In this document: piece after piece, positions 25,339 to 36,987 of the stretch
Numbering within the stretch: position 1 is the first letter of the stretch
Layout: every line of letters starts with the position of its first letter
Source: Usnea hakonensis
Taxonomy: Eukaryota; Ascomycota; Lecanoromycetes; Lecanorales; Parmeliaceae
Direction of reading: 5' to 3'
Length of the DNA: 64,000 nt
NCBI GenBank assembly: GCA_013423325.1
Contig: BLJB01000011.1
Coordinates: 186,001-250,000, forward strand
Notes under the pieces: generated by a model
Told to the model about the DNA's origin: nothing
What the model saw: only the letters and a program-made list of their open reading frames with translations
The model's database searches: none
Position numbers and translations under genes: made by a program

Positions 25339-26582
25339 ATGTCCTCCAAACCGTCCTCTCCCATGAAAGATCTCATAACCGCAAACCACATCCTTTACCA
25401 CCACAAGGTCTTAGACGCCTTCGGCCACATTTCCCTGCGCAACCCCAACAACCCTCACACATTCTTCCTGTCACACTCCATTGCCCCGGCTCTCGTGTCT
25501 TCCCCGTCTGACATAGTCGAATACAACATAGAAGATGCGTCCCCCGTCAAAGCCGTACGTACAATCGTGCTATGTTTCCTTTTTTTCCCGCAAGACTCAA
25601 ATGATCTTGATCCCGCGACCCACCCAGAATCCCTCTGTCCATCTATCTACTTCTCGTCGTTCATCCCAACCAATTTCTCTCCCCCATCCAATGTTTCAAT
25701 CAGAGCAAGCAAGAAAATGCAAAAAAGAAAGAAACCAAATCAACGTAAATCAAAAGTAAAAAAGAAAAAAAAGAAAACCCACCGCTGACCACAAACCCAC
25801 CACCACAACAGGACGTATCCAAAGGCTACCTCGAACGCTGCATCCACAGCGAAATATTCAAAAAATACCCTTCCATCCACAGCGTCGTGCACTCGCACTC
25901 CGAAGCCGTCCTACCCTACAGCATCAGCGGTGTAGAAATGAAGCCCTGTTCCAACCTAGCCGGCTTTCTCGGTAAACACAATATCCCCTCCCCCCTCCCA
26001 AGAAACCCCTCTAACACCCCTTCCCCAAAACCAGGAACCCACGTCCCAACCTTCGACACAGCCCCCCACTCCCCCCACCCCAACAACCTCCTCATCACAA
26101 CCCCGACCCTCGGCGCCGCCCTCGCCTCCTGTTTCAGCACACCCCCCAGCTACGCCTCCCGCGTCAGCGCCGCCTCCTCAGCCCTCGCCTCCAGCTTCCT
26201 CTCCACAACCACAACCACAACCCCCTCATCCCCCGCCCCACCCCCTCCTCCCTCCCACACAGTCGTCCTAATGCGCGGTCACGGCTTCACGACCCTCGGC
26301 TCGAGCATTCAAGAGGCCGTTTTCCGCGCCGTATACACGCAGGTGAATGCGGGGGTGCAGACGACGGCGCTGATGTTGAGGGATGTGCACATGGGGAGTG
26401 TGGAGAGGGGGAAGGGGAGGGAGGAGAGGGAGAAAGGGGTTCGGGATGAGGTGGGGGTGAGGTATTTGGGGGAGGGGGAGGTGGGGGATTGTGGGCTGTT
26501 GGGGCAGGAGGCTATAGGGAGGGTTTGGGGGTTGTGGGTTAGAGAGGTGGAGGCGGATGCGTTTTTTGTTAATGAGGCGTGA
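25339..26582 (+). CDS. Class II aldolase/adducin-fold protein
   Basis: Predicted zinc-dependent aldolase or decarboxylase-type enzyme of the class II aldolase/adducin fold; substrate unknown. Exons 25339-25554, 25812-25971 and 26035-26582 give 307 aa. Conserved features: an early HH...DAFGHISLRNP start, PSDIVEYN, SKGYLERCIHSEIFK, the zinc pair HSHS in VVHSHSEAVLP, and a later His in LMRGHGFTTLG. A Ser/Thr/Pro-rich insert (about 45 residues, CCCC/ACA-rich DNA) sits between the metal motifs. The C-terminal ~60 residues are encoded by a G-rich strand and are duplicated just downstream (26594-26739). Intron 1 is 257 bp, long for this window. The stop at 26580 is followed by an in-frame-like second copy of the tail, so the true 3' end should be checked. 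Confidence 0.82.
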
Positions 26583-26739
26583 AAATTGGGGAAGGGGGAA
26601 GGGGAGGGAGGAGAGGGAGAAAGGGGTTCGGGATGAGGTGGGGGATTGTGGGCAGTTGGGGCAGGAGGGGGTGGGGAGGGCTTGGGGGTTGTGGGTTAGG
26701 GAGGTGGAGGCGGATGCGTTTTTTGTTAATGAGGCATGA
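26407..26739 (+). repeat. Tandem duplication of the aldolase-like gene's 3' end
   Basis: Copy 1 at 26407-26582 (176 bp) ends with the stop of the gene. Copy 2 at 26594-26739 (146 bp) is the same sequence minus an internal 30 bp, and also ends in the codons for VEADAFFVNEA plus a stop. The missing 30 bp is a whole number of codons, and the second copy is open throughout. The block is purine (G)-rich on the plus strand. Nothing is seen from 26740 to 26976. Confidence 0.9.
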
Positions 26740-26976
26740 TTGATGGTTTTGTGGGGTGAGTGGGGTATTCTGTTGATATTATAATCCTGCCCGACTAAGA
26801 AATGAAGCTATTCTTATCCCGTCTGAAATGAAGCACCAAGAACAATCCCGATGCCTCTATGAATAACGATTCGCAAGCCTTAAAAACAAATTGTCCTCCC
26901 TGCGGAAGTATCCCACCCACCACTGAGCAAACTTATACCAACTTATTCCAATCTGATTACACGACCAGTCACATGC

Positions 26977-28004
26977 CTAATGGGCCCCCAAATTCGGTTC
27001 ATACGACGATCCAGGCCGTCCCGTAGGCTCATGGAGCGGATTGCCATCCGGGCTCAAATCGCGGGCCGTGACGACAGAAGATGGTGGACTTCCGGGTGCA
27101 GCCTGGATCTGATCTGCATCCAATTCGGTGGGACCAGCGACGGGACCTGCGGATGAACCTTCAACTTCGGCGGCACCAACCGGCGCGCCCTCGACTCCGT
27201 TCTGTATGACACCTTGAGTTTGCGGACCGTCTTTGTTACTGTCGTCTTCTTGTCGGGGGTTCAGTTCGACTATGACGCCTCTAGCTTGGCGATGTCTCCA
27301 GGCACGGACGACGTTCCGCTGGAACCACCGGAAATATTTAAGGCAGAAGAAGAGTATGAGCGTGAGGATGCATAGCGGGATAATGATTTCGGCTTCGAGC
27401 TTGGACTTGGGCGATTCTGCGGTTCCTTTGTGGTATGAGGTTGAGGGCAGGAAAGTAGCTGCCAAGTATTAGCATGCAAGGCACAAAATGCAGGGGATCC
27501 TTACTCTCAGTTGTTGCAGAGCTTGAACTGGTAGCACCTTTATCGGTGGATGTTGGAACAGCGTTGGCCAAGATAGACGTTGCAGACACTGCTTGAGCCG
27601 ATGAGATTGCGGCCGGGAGACCTAAGCCATTGCTGGCGGTGTTGCAACACGTAGTTGAACCATTGATGGAGCAGCAAAAGTCTCCGTCCTCAACCGCAGC
27701 GCCGTGGCATTCTACCACAAAATTGGCGTCTCCTGTTACAAACATTAGCTTGAGTCAACGAGAATACACGATTACAGTACTTACCGGAAGTGCAGAATGT
27801 AGGGCAGATTGCCGCCTTGTAGGTACTGTCCGTACAGCCGCCATTGTAGTATACCGAGTCCGGCGTCACACAGAGCCCATTGTTAAGGCAAGTTTGACCG
27901 ATTTCGCAGCAGAGAGAGGTACTGCCTGCTTGAGGATTGCAAGGCCCGTAGCCTGGGAGATAGACGGCGTCTGGGCCGGTATGACCGTAACAGGTCTCTG
28001 CCAT
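26977..28004 (-). CDS. Cys-rich single-pass membrane protein of unknown function
   Basis: Member of a common, uncharacterised ascomycete type: Cys-rich outer part, Ser/Ala/Thr spacer, one membrane helix, polar tail. Exons 28004-27785, 27732-27505 and 27458-26977 give 309 aa. The N-terminal part has the pattern CYGHTG..CNP..CCEIGQTCLNNGLC, then GGCTDSTYKAAICPTFC and a CC...CCNTAS end, suggesting several disulfides outside the cell. The helix is IIIPLCILTLILFFCLKYF, followed by WFQR and a basic stop-transfer run (RNVVRAWRHRQAR), and a Pro/Gly-rich tail. There is no classical N-terminal signal peptide, which is also usual for this type; the single helix may act as signal anchor. The function is unknown; a surface-sensor role is only an analogy with Mid2/Wsc-like layouts. 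Confidence 0.75.
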
Positions 28005-28245
28005 AGTGAAGCTTTGTGAGAATGTTTTGTGCCTGAATATATGAACCTCCTGGAATGCGATAAAATGTTGGTATGATGCTTATCGAAGAATGGTTAGATG
28101 CTGCGTGGTGCAATCAAACAGATGGATCCAGCAGAGAGAAGACTTTGATATCAGAAGGTTGATTGCAGCTTCCTGAAGCAGATACCATGAAGGTGAGGGC
28201 AGCATACGGCAGGAGCTTCCATGAGACCAGCGTTTGGGTGTGAAC

Positions 28246-29056
28246 TCAGACTCGATCTTGCACATGATTTGCCTTCTTCAGCTTCTCTTTCTGCCTCTGC
28301 TTCACTTTTTTCTCCCGGTTCTTCCGGGTTCGCTTTTCTCGCTCAACAATCTCCTTCTCAGCTTGACTTTGCCTAGCTAATGCCTCCATCACCGATTTTG
28401 CCTCAATCCTTTTCCGGTTCACAATGCGCCTTTTCTTTCCACTGCGCTTCCTCTTGTTGGTCTGTGCTTGCGATTCATGTCCCAGCCCTACCACTTCGCC
28501 GAAGTTGGTAGCTTTGATTGTGGTGACTCGCCATGGTAAAACCATGCCTCTCTGTGCCAAATTTCAGATCCAGATTTTTTTTTCCAGCAGCAAGTCAACA
28601 TACCCATCTTGTTTTGAGGCCTGAGATGATATCATGATCAGAGACTGCAGCTTGTGCATACTGCTCTGCTAGCTCTGCACTTGTACCGCCTGAAAAGTAG
28701 TATTCATCTGGACGTCCTCCATTCACAAAATGCGGATCATCATCTGCAGGGCTTGGTGATCTTAGCGCGATCCGCTGCGGACCACTGCTTGTACCGATCA
28801 ATGCCGGCTCCGACAGCAATGATCTTCTAAACAGATGAAACTCGTATCCCTCATCGTCACGATCCTGGGCGTTCTCAGCGATAGCTTGATCATTCTTGTC
28901 TTTTTGCGTTCCTTCACTTGCTGCCAATGCTTGAGAGGGGTCCGCATATAGTTTTTCGAGCTGCTGGCGAAAATAGGACTCGAGGACAGGATCAGGGCTG
29001 TTTGGCTCGGACGTCGAAGACTCAAGGTCCATGCGACCAATATCACGGTCACCCAT
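28246..29056 (-). CDS. Fungal protein of unknown function, DUF2011-like
   Basis: Exons 29056-28604 and 28551-28246 (intron with GTATGT donor) give 252 aa. The first half is acidic and Ser/Asp-rich; the middle has the block PDEYYFSG..SAELAEQYAQAAV followed by GMVLPWRVTTI, which I associate with the DUF2011 family. The C-terminal third is strongly basic and helical (KKRRIVNRKRI, then EREKRTRKNREKK), suggesting a nuclear or nucleolar protein. A second in-frame ATG eight codons downstream is an alternative start. No enzymatic motif is visible. Confidence 0.65.
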
Positions 29057-29965
29057 GATACTGCATTGAGCAGAAAGCCATTGACACTTGGAACATTGGG
29101 ATGGATCGAGGCGGATCAGGTGGGGTTGTCGTACCTTATGTAAGGGACCGTGGGGACTTGGGTTAGATCCTAGATGCTAGGGTCTGCCCTAAAGGTACGC
29201 ACATTCGCTACCGAGGTCCAGTAGAAGGTCTTCTCGCCTCCTATCAAGATATCAACATTATCTTTCACGGTGTACTTGATAAAACCTCTCAATGTGCCTT
29301 CTACCAAAGAAAGCTAGCTCAACAGAGATCCTGGGACTTCTCAGTCATCGTGCTCTCGAAATCTTCTAGGATAGCCGCGATTTCAACCACATGGTGCATT
29401 ATAATTACTAGTTTATTCTATCGAGAGCTATAGACTATCGATCTAGAGGTTGTGACCCTGCACATATGGCTTGTGTCCACGCAGTCGAGCAGTATTTTGA
29501 TCCGCCACAATATTAGAAGGTGGATAGATGAAAAGGTATGTGTGACAGAGAACCGCGGCTATGTCTAACAGGAATATGAGACCGAATGCTTGTTAGCCAT
29601 TGCTGAGACACATTCTTTCATACACAATCTGATAAGAATACTCGGTGTCTATATTCATACTCCTTCTGCACAAAATTTGCCTTGCAAAAACGTCTTCACC
29701 ATTCAATTCAGCGCAAATCAGCTATCTGATTGCCATTACGATTTGCCGAGCCGTCTTCGAGCGATAACAGTCTTGCGTAACTTGTCTTTTGCAGAGTTGC
29801 GCTCAGCACCTTCTTGGAAAGGGATCGGACGCGTCAGAAAATCCCTAGATTAGAACTACTACCGCAGCAAGATGTGATGGGAGTACCTCGACGATAACAT
29901 GCTTCAAATCAAGCAAGCTTGAATAGAACCTTCTTCTATCTTCCAAATTCAAAATGTTACGTGAT
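29057..29965. other. Intergenic region
   Basis: 909 bp between two minus-strand genes. Short frames only, none coding-like; no transposon ends or long repeats seen. Confidence 0.5.
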
Positions 29966-32900
29966 TTAATCCTCTGCAGCACTGACTAGGTATTCAAAGA
30001 CGCTCTTCTCAGCCCCATGCTCATGAAGTAGCTTCTGAATATCTTCATAATCCGCTGCAGTGGCCAAATACATAGCAGTACGCCCATCGTCACTCCTGGC
30101 GTTCACATTTGCTCGTGCTTCCACTAGCAACCGTACGACGCCTTGATTCCCCGTCAATGTCGCTAAATGTAGTGCAGTGCAGCCGTCATCTTTTTTCGCA
30201 TCTATGTCAAGGCCCGTACTGAGAAGCATGCGGACAATGTTAGCATGATCTCCAGCGGCAGCGCAGTGAAGGGCCGTCTCTCCGTGAACTGTCGTTGCTG
30301 AGATATTGACCCGTTCATCTCTCAGTAGTCTTCGCATTAGTCGCTCATCCCCTGTCTGAGCAGCATCATGAATTAAACTGATCCCGAGATGGTCCCGTGC
30401 ATTTGGTTCTGCGCCCAAGTCCAGAAGGAGTTCAACAGTCGGCACATGTCTTGCGTCCGTTGCGCAATGCAAGGGAGTGCGTCCGAAGTCGTTTACCAAG
30501 TCAATGTTCATGCCGCTATCCAATAGAATTCTGATGCTTTCGCACTGTCCTGCTTCGGCAGCACAGTGAAGCGCTGAGCCGTACCAATTATTCTTCTTAG
30601 GGTCCGCCCCTCGACTCATGAGTAATTTGATCATGTCTAGCTGGCCAGAAGAAGCAGCAGCGATCAGTGCAGTAGTACCGATGTGGGTTGCGGCATCAAT
30701 GTCTATGTCTTCCAACTTCAAGATGTCGGATACTGCCCTTTCCAACCCTAATTTACAAGCATAGTGAAAGGCATTGTGACTGGTGACCTCAGCTGGCTTC
30801 CAATACTTGCGCCGAAATCCTTGCGAGAAATATCCTACTTGGATGGCCAGAGTTCGGCGGGGCGGAGAATGAAGTAGTTCAAGCGCTAGTCCGTAGATTC
30901 GATCGCAGTGTGAAGATCGTGCATGATGGCCCCAGTAGTTCGAGGCATAGCGAAGAAGGGGAAAGCCTTCCATTAGTTGTACGATTTCAGCTTCAGCCAT
31001 GCAACAACCGCGGCCGAGCTGGTCGAAGAAAAGATAGCCAATACAAATTTCAGCAATTTGGTCTTCTCCCGACGGAAATACTTGTCTTCGTTGGTCCCGG
31101 AAGAACTCTTGCAACGCGTAGTGTACCAAATGGATACTGGAGTTCTCCTGATCAATTGTTGCCAAACCCATGCAACACTCTATCATCATTTCTTGTGAGG
31201 GTCGACGTCTTGGATTCAATGAGGTATCTCCAGGCCTGACAGCCATTGCTTCACTTAGCTCTGCTACAGTCAACGAACCATGAGAGTGAGATAGCCACAA
31301 CAATACGTTCATGCCCAGCCGCTTTCGACCCTCTGGCTGCCTTTGAATTCTTGCAAGTGTCTGGTAGAAGGCCTGGTGCAGGTCATGTGGTTTATTCTCA
31401 ATTGCATCTTCCATATCCCCAGTAGTGGGCTCGCTGACAATAGACTCGATCTGCAAGGCGGGTAACAGGAACCTAGATCCATAGTGAGATGCTGCACGAC
31501 AGTGAACACAGCTAGCCGAGAGGAAACGATTGACATACATACCCTGAGCACCTCTTGTGACTGTATCAATGAGACGTTGCTTGAAGTCCTCGTCAATGAT
31601 GTCTGCGTTGCCACTCTCTTCTATTTTTCTTCGCAAGTACATCCTCAAATCAGCATCGCTGGCCTGCACATGAATTTGAGGCACTGGATCCAAGGCATTC
31701 CGAATATCTTCTGGATAGGGTCTGCTAGTAACGAAGAGCCGAATGCTTGAAATTTTTTGCAACGCAGCCAGAAACGGTAGAAAATGTTTCCGCCTCATTG
31801 CCTCGTCACATTCGTCGAGAGCATCAATGAGAATGAAGACCTGGTCGAAGTCTTGGCATATATGCAATAGTATGCGCTCGAGATCTTGTACTTGGGGCTT
31901 CATCTTTTGCTCCCCAAGCTTCTTGTAGAGCTCAACGAGTGATGTTGGAAGCACGGACTTTTGAGAAACGACTTGACGTAGAAGGCTTGCGACGGTATTC
32001 TCCAACGACTGGCTTCCCTTGTCTCGATAGTCAAAGTATACGAAGGCAATGGCAATTTTCTGGCCAATGTGAACATCTCTTAGTCGATCGATAACTAGGG
32101 AGCTGTATTATGTCAGAGACAGTAGGTACACCAGAGTAGATTTGAACAAACGTCAAAATGGATTTTCCAGCACCTTGGATGCCATGGCCTAATATTTCAA
32201 TCAGCGCTGCCCGTTCGAGGGTTACGTCGAGCCTTTTGAATAGTCTAAATTTCAGACACTTGGGACACATGCCTCAAGACTCTGACTTCCACGAAGGAGT
32301 AGACATGAAGACTGTCGATACGTACACCATAATACGCTGGGAGATTCCACACTTATGCGCCAGGCCTTGAATTCCTTGGTCTCCGTCAGCCACTCACCCG
32401 TCCCTTCTACCCGTGGCATCCGAATTGCGTTGTGTTTGCTCTCACTATCAGAATTCGAGATCCAGTCCAGGATCTTTTCGCGTTCTTGGATTTTGGGATA
32501 TTTCTGCAGTATCTGGGTCTGCTCTGCATCACTCGTATGTGAGCTCTAAGCATATCTAGAATCAAGAAATTTTTATACGCGCATTTGGCAAAAGCTACAA
32601 CCCAAAGACAAGCGTTGAATGAGGCATGGGCCTAGAGAAACGTCTCCAGTGCGGTTCGAACCATGATAGACTTGGGCGGATTACCTTTGATAGAAAGCTC
32701 GAGGGACGTTGTGCTATGGCTGATCTCTGTCAAAATTTGAAATGTCTCCAAATGCTTTTGTAAGGCTTCAGTGACTTCCTCCGACGTCTTTGAAAGTAGG
32801 GCACTAATAAAGTCAGATTCACATCGAGCCTAGGAGCCCAGAAGACCACTAGGGCCTCACCATTCGTCGATTGTCATGGCAAATTGGATACACTGAGTAA

Positions 32901-33255
32901 TTACCCTCAGCTCTTGCACTGTCTGACTGTGTTCCTTTTCGTTCAGAGGCCACAGAACTCGGAGCAGGCGACTCTTTGCGGCAGCATCTAATTTCTTATG
33001 AAGAAAATCCAGCTTGACTCTGCAGGCACTCATACTGGATATCAAAACCGATGTATCGCCAAAGGACTGCCTGTTAGCAATATCACTACGAAGAAATCCA
33101 TCAAGACGGCAAAGGACGTTATGCACAAGCTGAAGCTCAGAGGTAGCGTCGCCTGCATGCTTTATCCCATGAAAGTATTGCTGGATCAATTTCAATACCG
33201 ATGCTGATAAGGTAACCAATCCGGAGATTCCCACAGTTAAGGAAAAAGGATCCAT
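29966..33255 (-). CDS. NLR-like STAND protein: fungal N-terminal domain, NACHT-type NTPase, ankyrin repeats
   Basis: Predicted intracellular receptor of the STAND class, the fungal counterpart of NOD-like receptors, linked in some fungi to non-self recognition. Exons 33255-32861, 32803-32685, 32523-32326, 32188-32152, 32102-31539 and 31472-29966 give 939 aa. The N-terminus (MDPFSLTVGISGLVTLS) is the fungal STAND N-terminal domain seen in many such proteins. Then EREKILDWIS and the P-loop WCHGIQGAGKSIL near residue 240, assembled only when the short exon 32188-32152 is included, Walker B VFILIDALDECDE near 338-350, and FVTSRP. A winged-helix-like stretch (HSHGSLTVAELSEAM) precedes about eight ankyrin repeats (ETALHCAAAGD, CTALHLATLTG and others). 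The intron 31473-31538 has no stop and is a multiple of three. Catalytic motifs are intact. Divergent from the ADSS-like pseudogene. Confidence 0.88.
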
Positions 33256-33687
33256 GATATCGAGCAGTACCGATGCTGAGCGATAAATCTTTCTATTTCA
33301 TACTGGGGCCTCGGGGCATGTATTCATGCGCAGCTTATAGCCCCACTATTCGCTTCGATGGACGATTAAGTGGAAATCGTGTTTGGACTTTTCGAAACGA
33401 AGAGTTGAACACCTACAATGACTTAAGTTTTCAAACCTTCATCCAGATGAATCTGACGGTCATAGCATCAAAAAAAAAGAGCTCTCTATTTATGACCGAA
33501 ATCATTGTTATGAGAAAGATTGTCTTGGCGCCAAGAGTCGTGATGCTTTATGCAAAGATCTACACTACTTTATGCAAAGATCTATACTAGCGCGATACAA
33601 AGTCTCATCATCAAGCTCCCCACCAAGCCTTCCCAAAAACCAAATCCAATCTACACTCGTTGAATCGCCGGCGCATAATCATCGGCA
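33256..33687. other. Divergent intergenic region NLR/ADSS-like copy, with a short tandem repeat
   Basis: 432 bp. A 22-bp unit, ctttatgcaaagatctac plus acta or the one-mismatch end, occurs twice in tandem at 33546-33567 and 33568-33589, about 100 bp before the ADSS-like start. An A-run lies near 33469-33477. No gene. Confidence 0.6.
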
Positions 33688-35377
33688 ATGGATATTGTGC
33701 TTGGATCTCAATACGGCGATGAAGGGAAGGGCAAGGTCAGGGTCATATACCCGATTTTAAATTTGAAATACGGCTAACAGTTGCTCAATGTACAGATGAC
33801 GGACGCCCTGCTTGCAACCAATTCATTCGGTGTCTGCGCACGAGCACAAGGTGGAAATAATGCTGGGCATTCGGTCAAGACTGGCGGTAAATGTGTGAAT
33901 GATCGATGGTCTAGTTTTTGAAGCGTCCAACGGACCGCTGACGATGGAACAGCCTACAGTCTACATTTATTGCCATCGGGAATCGTGAACCCGAGACTGG
34001 ACAATCTCGTGGGCTCAGGCGTCGTCTTCAATATTGATGGTACGACCGAGTTCTCGGGGACAAAGTCTGCGAGAGCTGACACTTTGAAGCATTCTTTGAA
34101 GAGCTGGCCCAACTCGAATCTCAAGGCGTCCCACGCGTCCATGAGCGAATTCATGTCAGCTCCCGCTGTCATTTGAATCTCGCCCTACATGCTGCTGTTG
34201 ATGGCCTATCAGAGGATGAGCTAGGAAAAAATTCAATTGGCACTACGCGTAGAGGCATTGGTCCCGCGTATTCTTGCAAAGCTTCGCGAGACGGTTTGAG
34301 GGTTATTGACATATACCATGAGTCGTTTGAACGCAGACTACGCTTGCTAGCAGATGGCTATACAAAGCGGTATGGTAGACTTCTCAAGTACTCTGTTGAA
34401 GATGAGATTCAAAAATTCAACTATTACAAGAAAAGACTGTATCCCTACATCGTCGATGCTGTGGATTACATGAGGACTGTGCGAGAAAGTAAACGGCCTA
34501 TGTTGATTGAAGCGTCTCAAGCATTGATGGTAACTTAAGCACAATTTTTATGTTTACATGCTTCGCAAAGCACATGCTTCAGCATCCCCCCACAATTACA
34601 TTAATGGAGTAGCTAACATTGTGTGTAGCTCGATCTGGACTTCGGTAGCTACCCATGAGTCACCTCAACGTCGTGTTCTCTACAAGGATGCATGCAAGGC
34701 TTAGGGATTAGTCCTTTCGAAGTCCGGAACGTGGTCGGCGTTGTTAAATGCTATATGACTCGCGTAGGAAGTGGACCATTCTTCACAGAACAGCATGGGG
34801 ACGTCGGCACAAAATTGCAGGAAATTGGTGGAGAAATAGGGGTATCAACCGGGAGAAGAAGAAGATGCGGTTAGTCGGCGAGATGTTGTGCTTGGTGAAA
34901 TACGAATGCTTACGGAGGCAGGCTGGCTTGACCTCGTCGTTCTCAAATACTCTGCGGCGATAAATCACTATACCTGTAAGCTGCGATTTCAGTTCCAACT
35001 TCCTTCATGAAGACCTCCCTCCACAAAGATTTCAATCCTTTGCATCCTTGAAGAAGACACGCTGACTTCTGAACATAGCTATCAATCTAACCAAGCTTGA
35101 CGTACTGGATTCGTTTCCAGTAATCCGGGTGGCAACAGCATATATTACACCTGAAGGTAAGACGCTAACGAGTTTTCCCGCGGATCTGAGCCTGGATTAT
35201 ACAGTCCAGTACCGTGACTTTGAAGGCTGGCAACAAACTACCAGCGGAGTACGGACGTGGTCTGAGCTACCGTTGAAAGCGCAGCAGTATGTCGAGTACA
35301 TTGAGCAATCGATAGGAACCAAAATTGTTTACATTGGAACTGGCCAAGATCGGGAGGACATGATCATTCGTCAGTAA
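33688..35377 (+). pseudogene. ADE12: Adenylosuccinate synthetase-like copy with an internal stop
   Basis: Adenylosuccinate synthetase joins IMP and aspartate using GTP in AMP synthesis. Seven exon-like segments with frame-keeping splice sites (33688-33735, 33796-33886, 33953-34039, 34090-34529, 34629-34869, 34922-34975, 35079-35377) span the whole enzyme. Kept: N-terminal GSQYGDEGKGK, GGNNAGHS, LHLLPSGIVNP, GTTRRGIGPAYS, RVGSGPF, GRRRRCGWLDLVVLKY, NLTKLDVLD and the terminal GREDMI-like end. Broken: TGA at 34656-34658 just after DFGSYP. The next 13 residues, which in active enzymes hold the substrate-binding TSSNTG motif, are scrambled though in register. The upstream EGANALM-type motif is changed to EASQALM. 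It is diverged throughout, so more likely a decaying paralogue than a sequencing error in the essential gene. A functional copy elsewhere is expected. Confidence 0.8.
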
Positions 35378-36987
35378 GATGATTGAAGCAAATCACACAA
35401 ATCCTGCTCTTTGTGAGTAGCAGGGCTTACAATCTTGAGTGTTCTGAAGACTTCTTCCATCTTTTGCAGTGGCTGTACCGCATCTTATTGCAATGCTCCA
35501 AGCATTTCTAATCTGTAAGTACATAGATCCGTTCCGGACGCAGATCGGGCTATTCACGGCGGAGCTTAGAAGGGAGGTTCTAGTCGTGGATTTGGGTGGG
35601 AGGGTTATGATAATCGACAGATACCCTTATTTAAAATATCCCCTATAGACCGTCTGCAGTCAAGCTTCTATACTTTTCACATGATGAATAAGACTTTGCC
35701 CACTTCTACTTCCTTGAGACCATCTACAAGCTAGTGTAACTTGATGTTCAATATAAAATCTAATATTGATACCGCCTTTCCTTTCTGGTCGAAATTATCC
35801 AGTTCTTTAATAAAGAAGTATATGTCAAGAGCCAGTAATGTTCTAACAATCCGATTCAACAGCCCTGCCATCCCTTCATTCCTTCGAAAAAGACTATTAC
35901 CATATTGTCACTGAATAATGGGAGCCATTGGCCTCGAATCAAAGATTGGAAAGACAGACGACGAGCCTATGCGCAAGCCAGAACCGGATACGATTAGGGT
36001 TCATCTGAATCATCTGCGCTAGATTTGACAGGTACAATGCCATATCGCTGGCATAAAGCGACGACCGTACGGTGGTCTGGACCCATCTCCTTCTCGGTCG
36101 TTTCTACCTGCTCTTCAGTACACCGTGATACGACCCGGCCGTTGGGTCAAGAAGAGCACGAGAATATCAAGCGAAGTCAGATCGCTACCTAGAGGCATAT
36201 CACAAAATCTGAAGGGCGCTTCTTTTGCATCATTCCTAGAGTATGGCTGAAAGCAGTGAACTGGGTTTCGATAAGCTTTCATGCACCACAGAAAAGAAAA
36301 GATTGTGCCTCGAGGTAGCATGTAGTAAGTAGCAAGGATCTTGAAAAGGCAGAGTTTCTCGCCTATTTACACAGAGCTCAGTCAAGAGGATCCGAGGGTA
36401 GAGCAGTGAAGCGACCATGGACTCGGCTAAGTATAGCTCAACATGTCTCCTGTCGGGTGCGTCCACCCCTGCGAATGCGGGTCTTCATGTCAGGGTAGAT
36501 GAAAGATCTTTTGAGACTGAGAAGATGGATGGGCGAGCAATGCTGAGTCACGCAGCAATCGCGCGGATGCCGAAAGCAAAAAGGATGAAGGAGTGCTACG
36601 CACTTTGATGCATACGAGATCCAAGGCAATGGAGTCCATGGTTAAAGTTCCAATATCCGTGCATTTTTGACTTCACCGTCTGGCACCCTGGTGGAAATCA
36701 TTTCATATATACATTTTCGCTTTTCAATGATCAAGCATGCAGGGTCATCCATGTTGGTGCTCCTGTTATGGATAGTACTAGGTATTGATACTTCTATGCC
36801 ATCTTCTTTCAGGCCAAGCTTGAGCGTCCGAGGACACACGACATGCGATTAGCGGAAATAGGTAAACTGCGTCGCCTAAAAACCTGCTCGTAGACGCGAC
36901 CCGCTCGAGGAAGATTCAAAAACAGCAAGACGCCTGATTGTATGGACTTATTCTATCTTCGGTATACTACAGTGGTTTTCTCTAGAC
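35378..36987. other. Gene-poor stretch
   Basis: 1610 bp. No frame with coding character, no recognisable transposon domain, no long repeat. AT-rich around 35620-35780 (TATAAAATCTAATATTG and similar). Confidence 0.5.

Noticed and set aside
26557..26739. 60-codon frame as an independent small gene
   Set aside because: It is the duplicated tail of the aldolase-like gene; reported as a repeat.
32645..32670. GGTTCGAACC as a tRNA B box
   Set aside because: Palindromic word inside an intron of the NLR gene; no A box, no acceptor or T-arm pairing on either strand.
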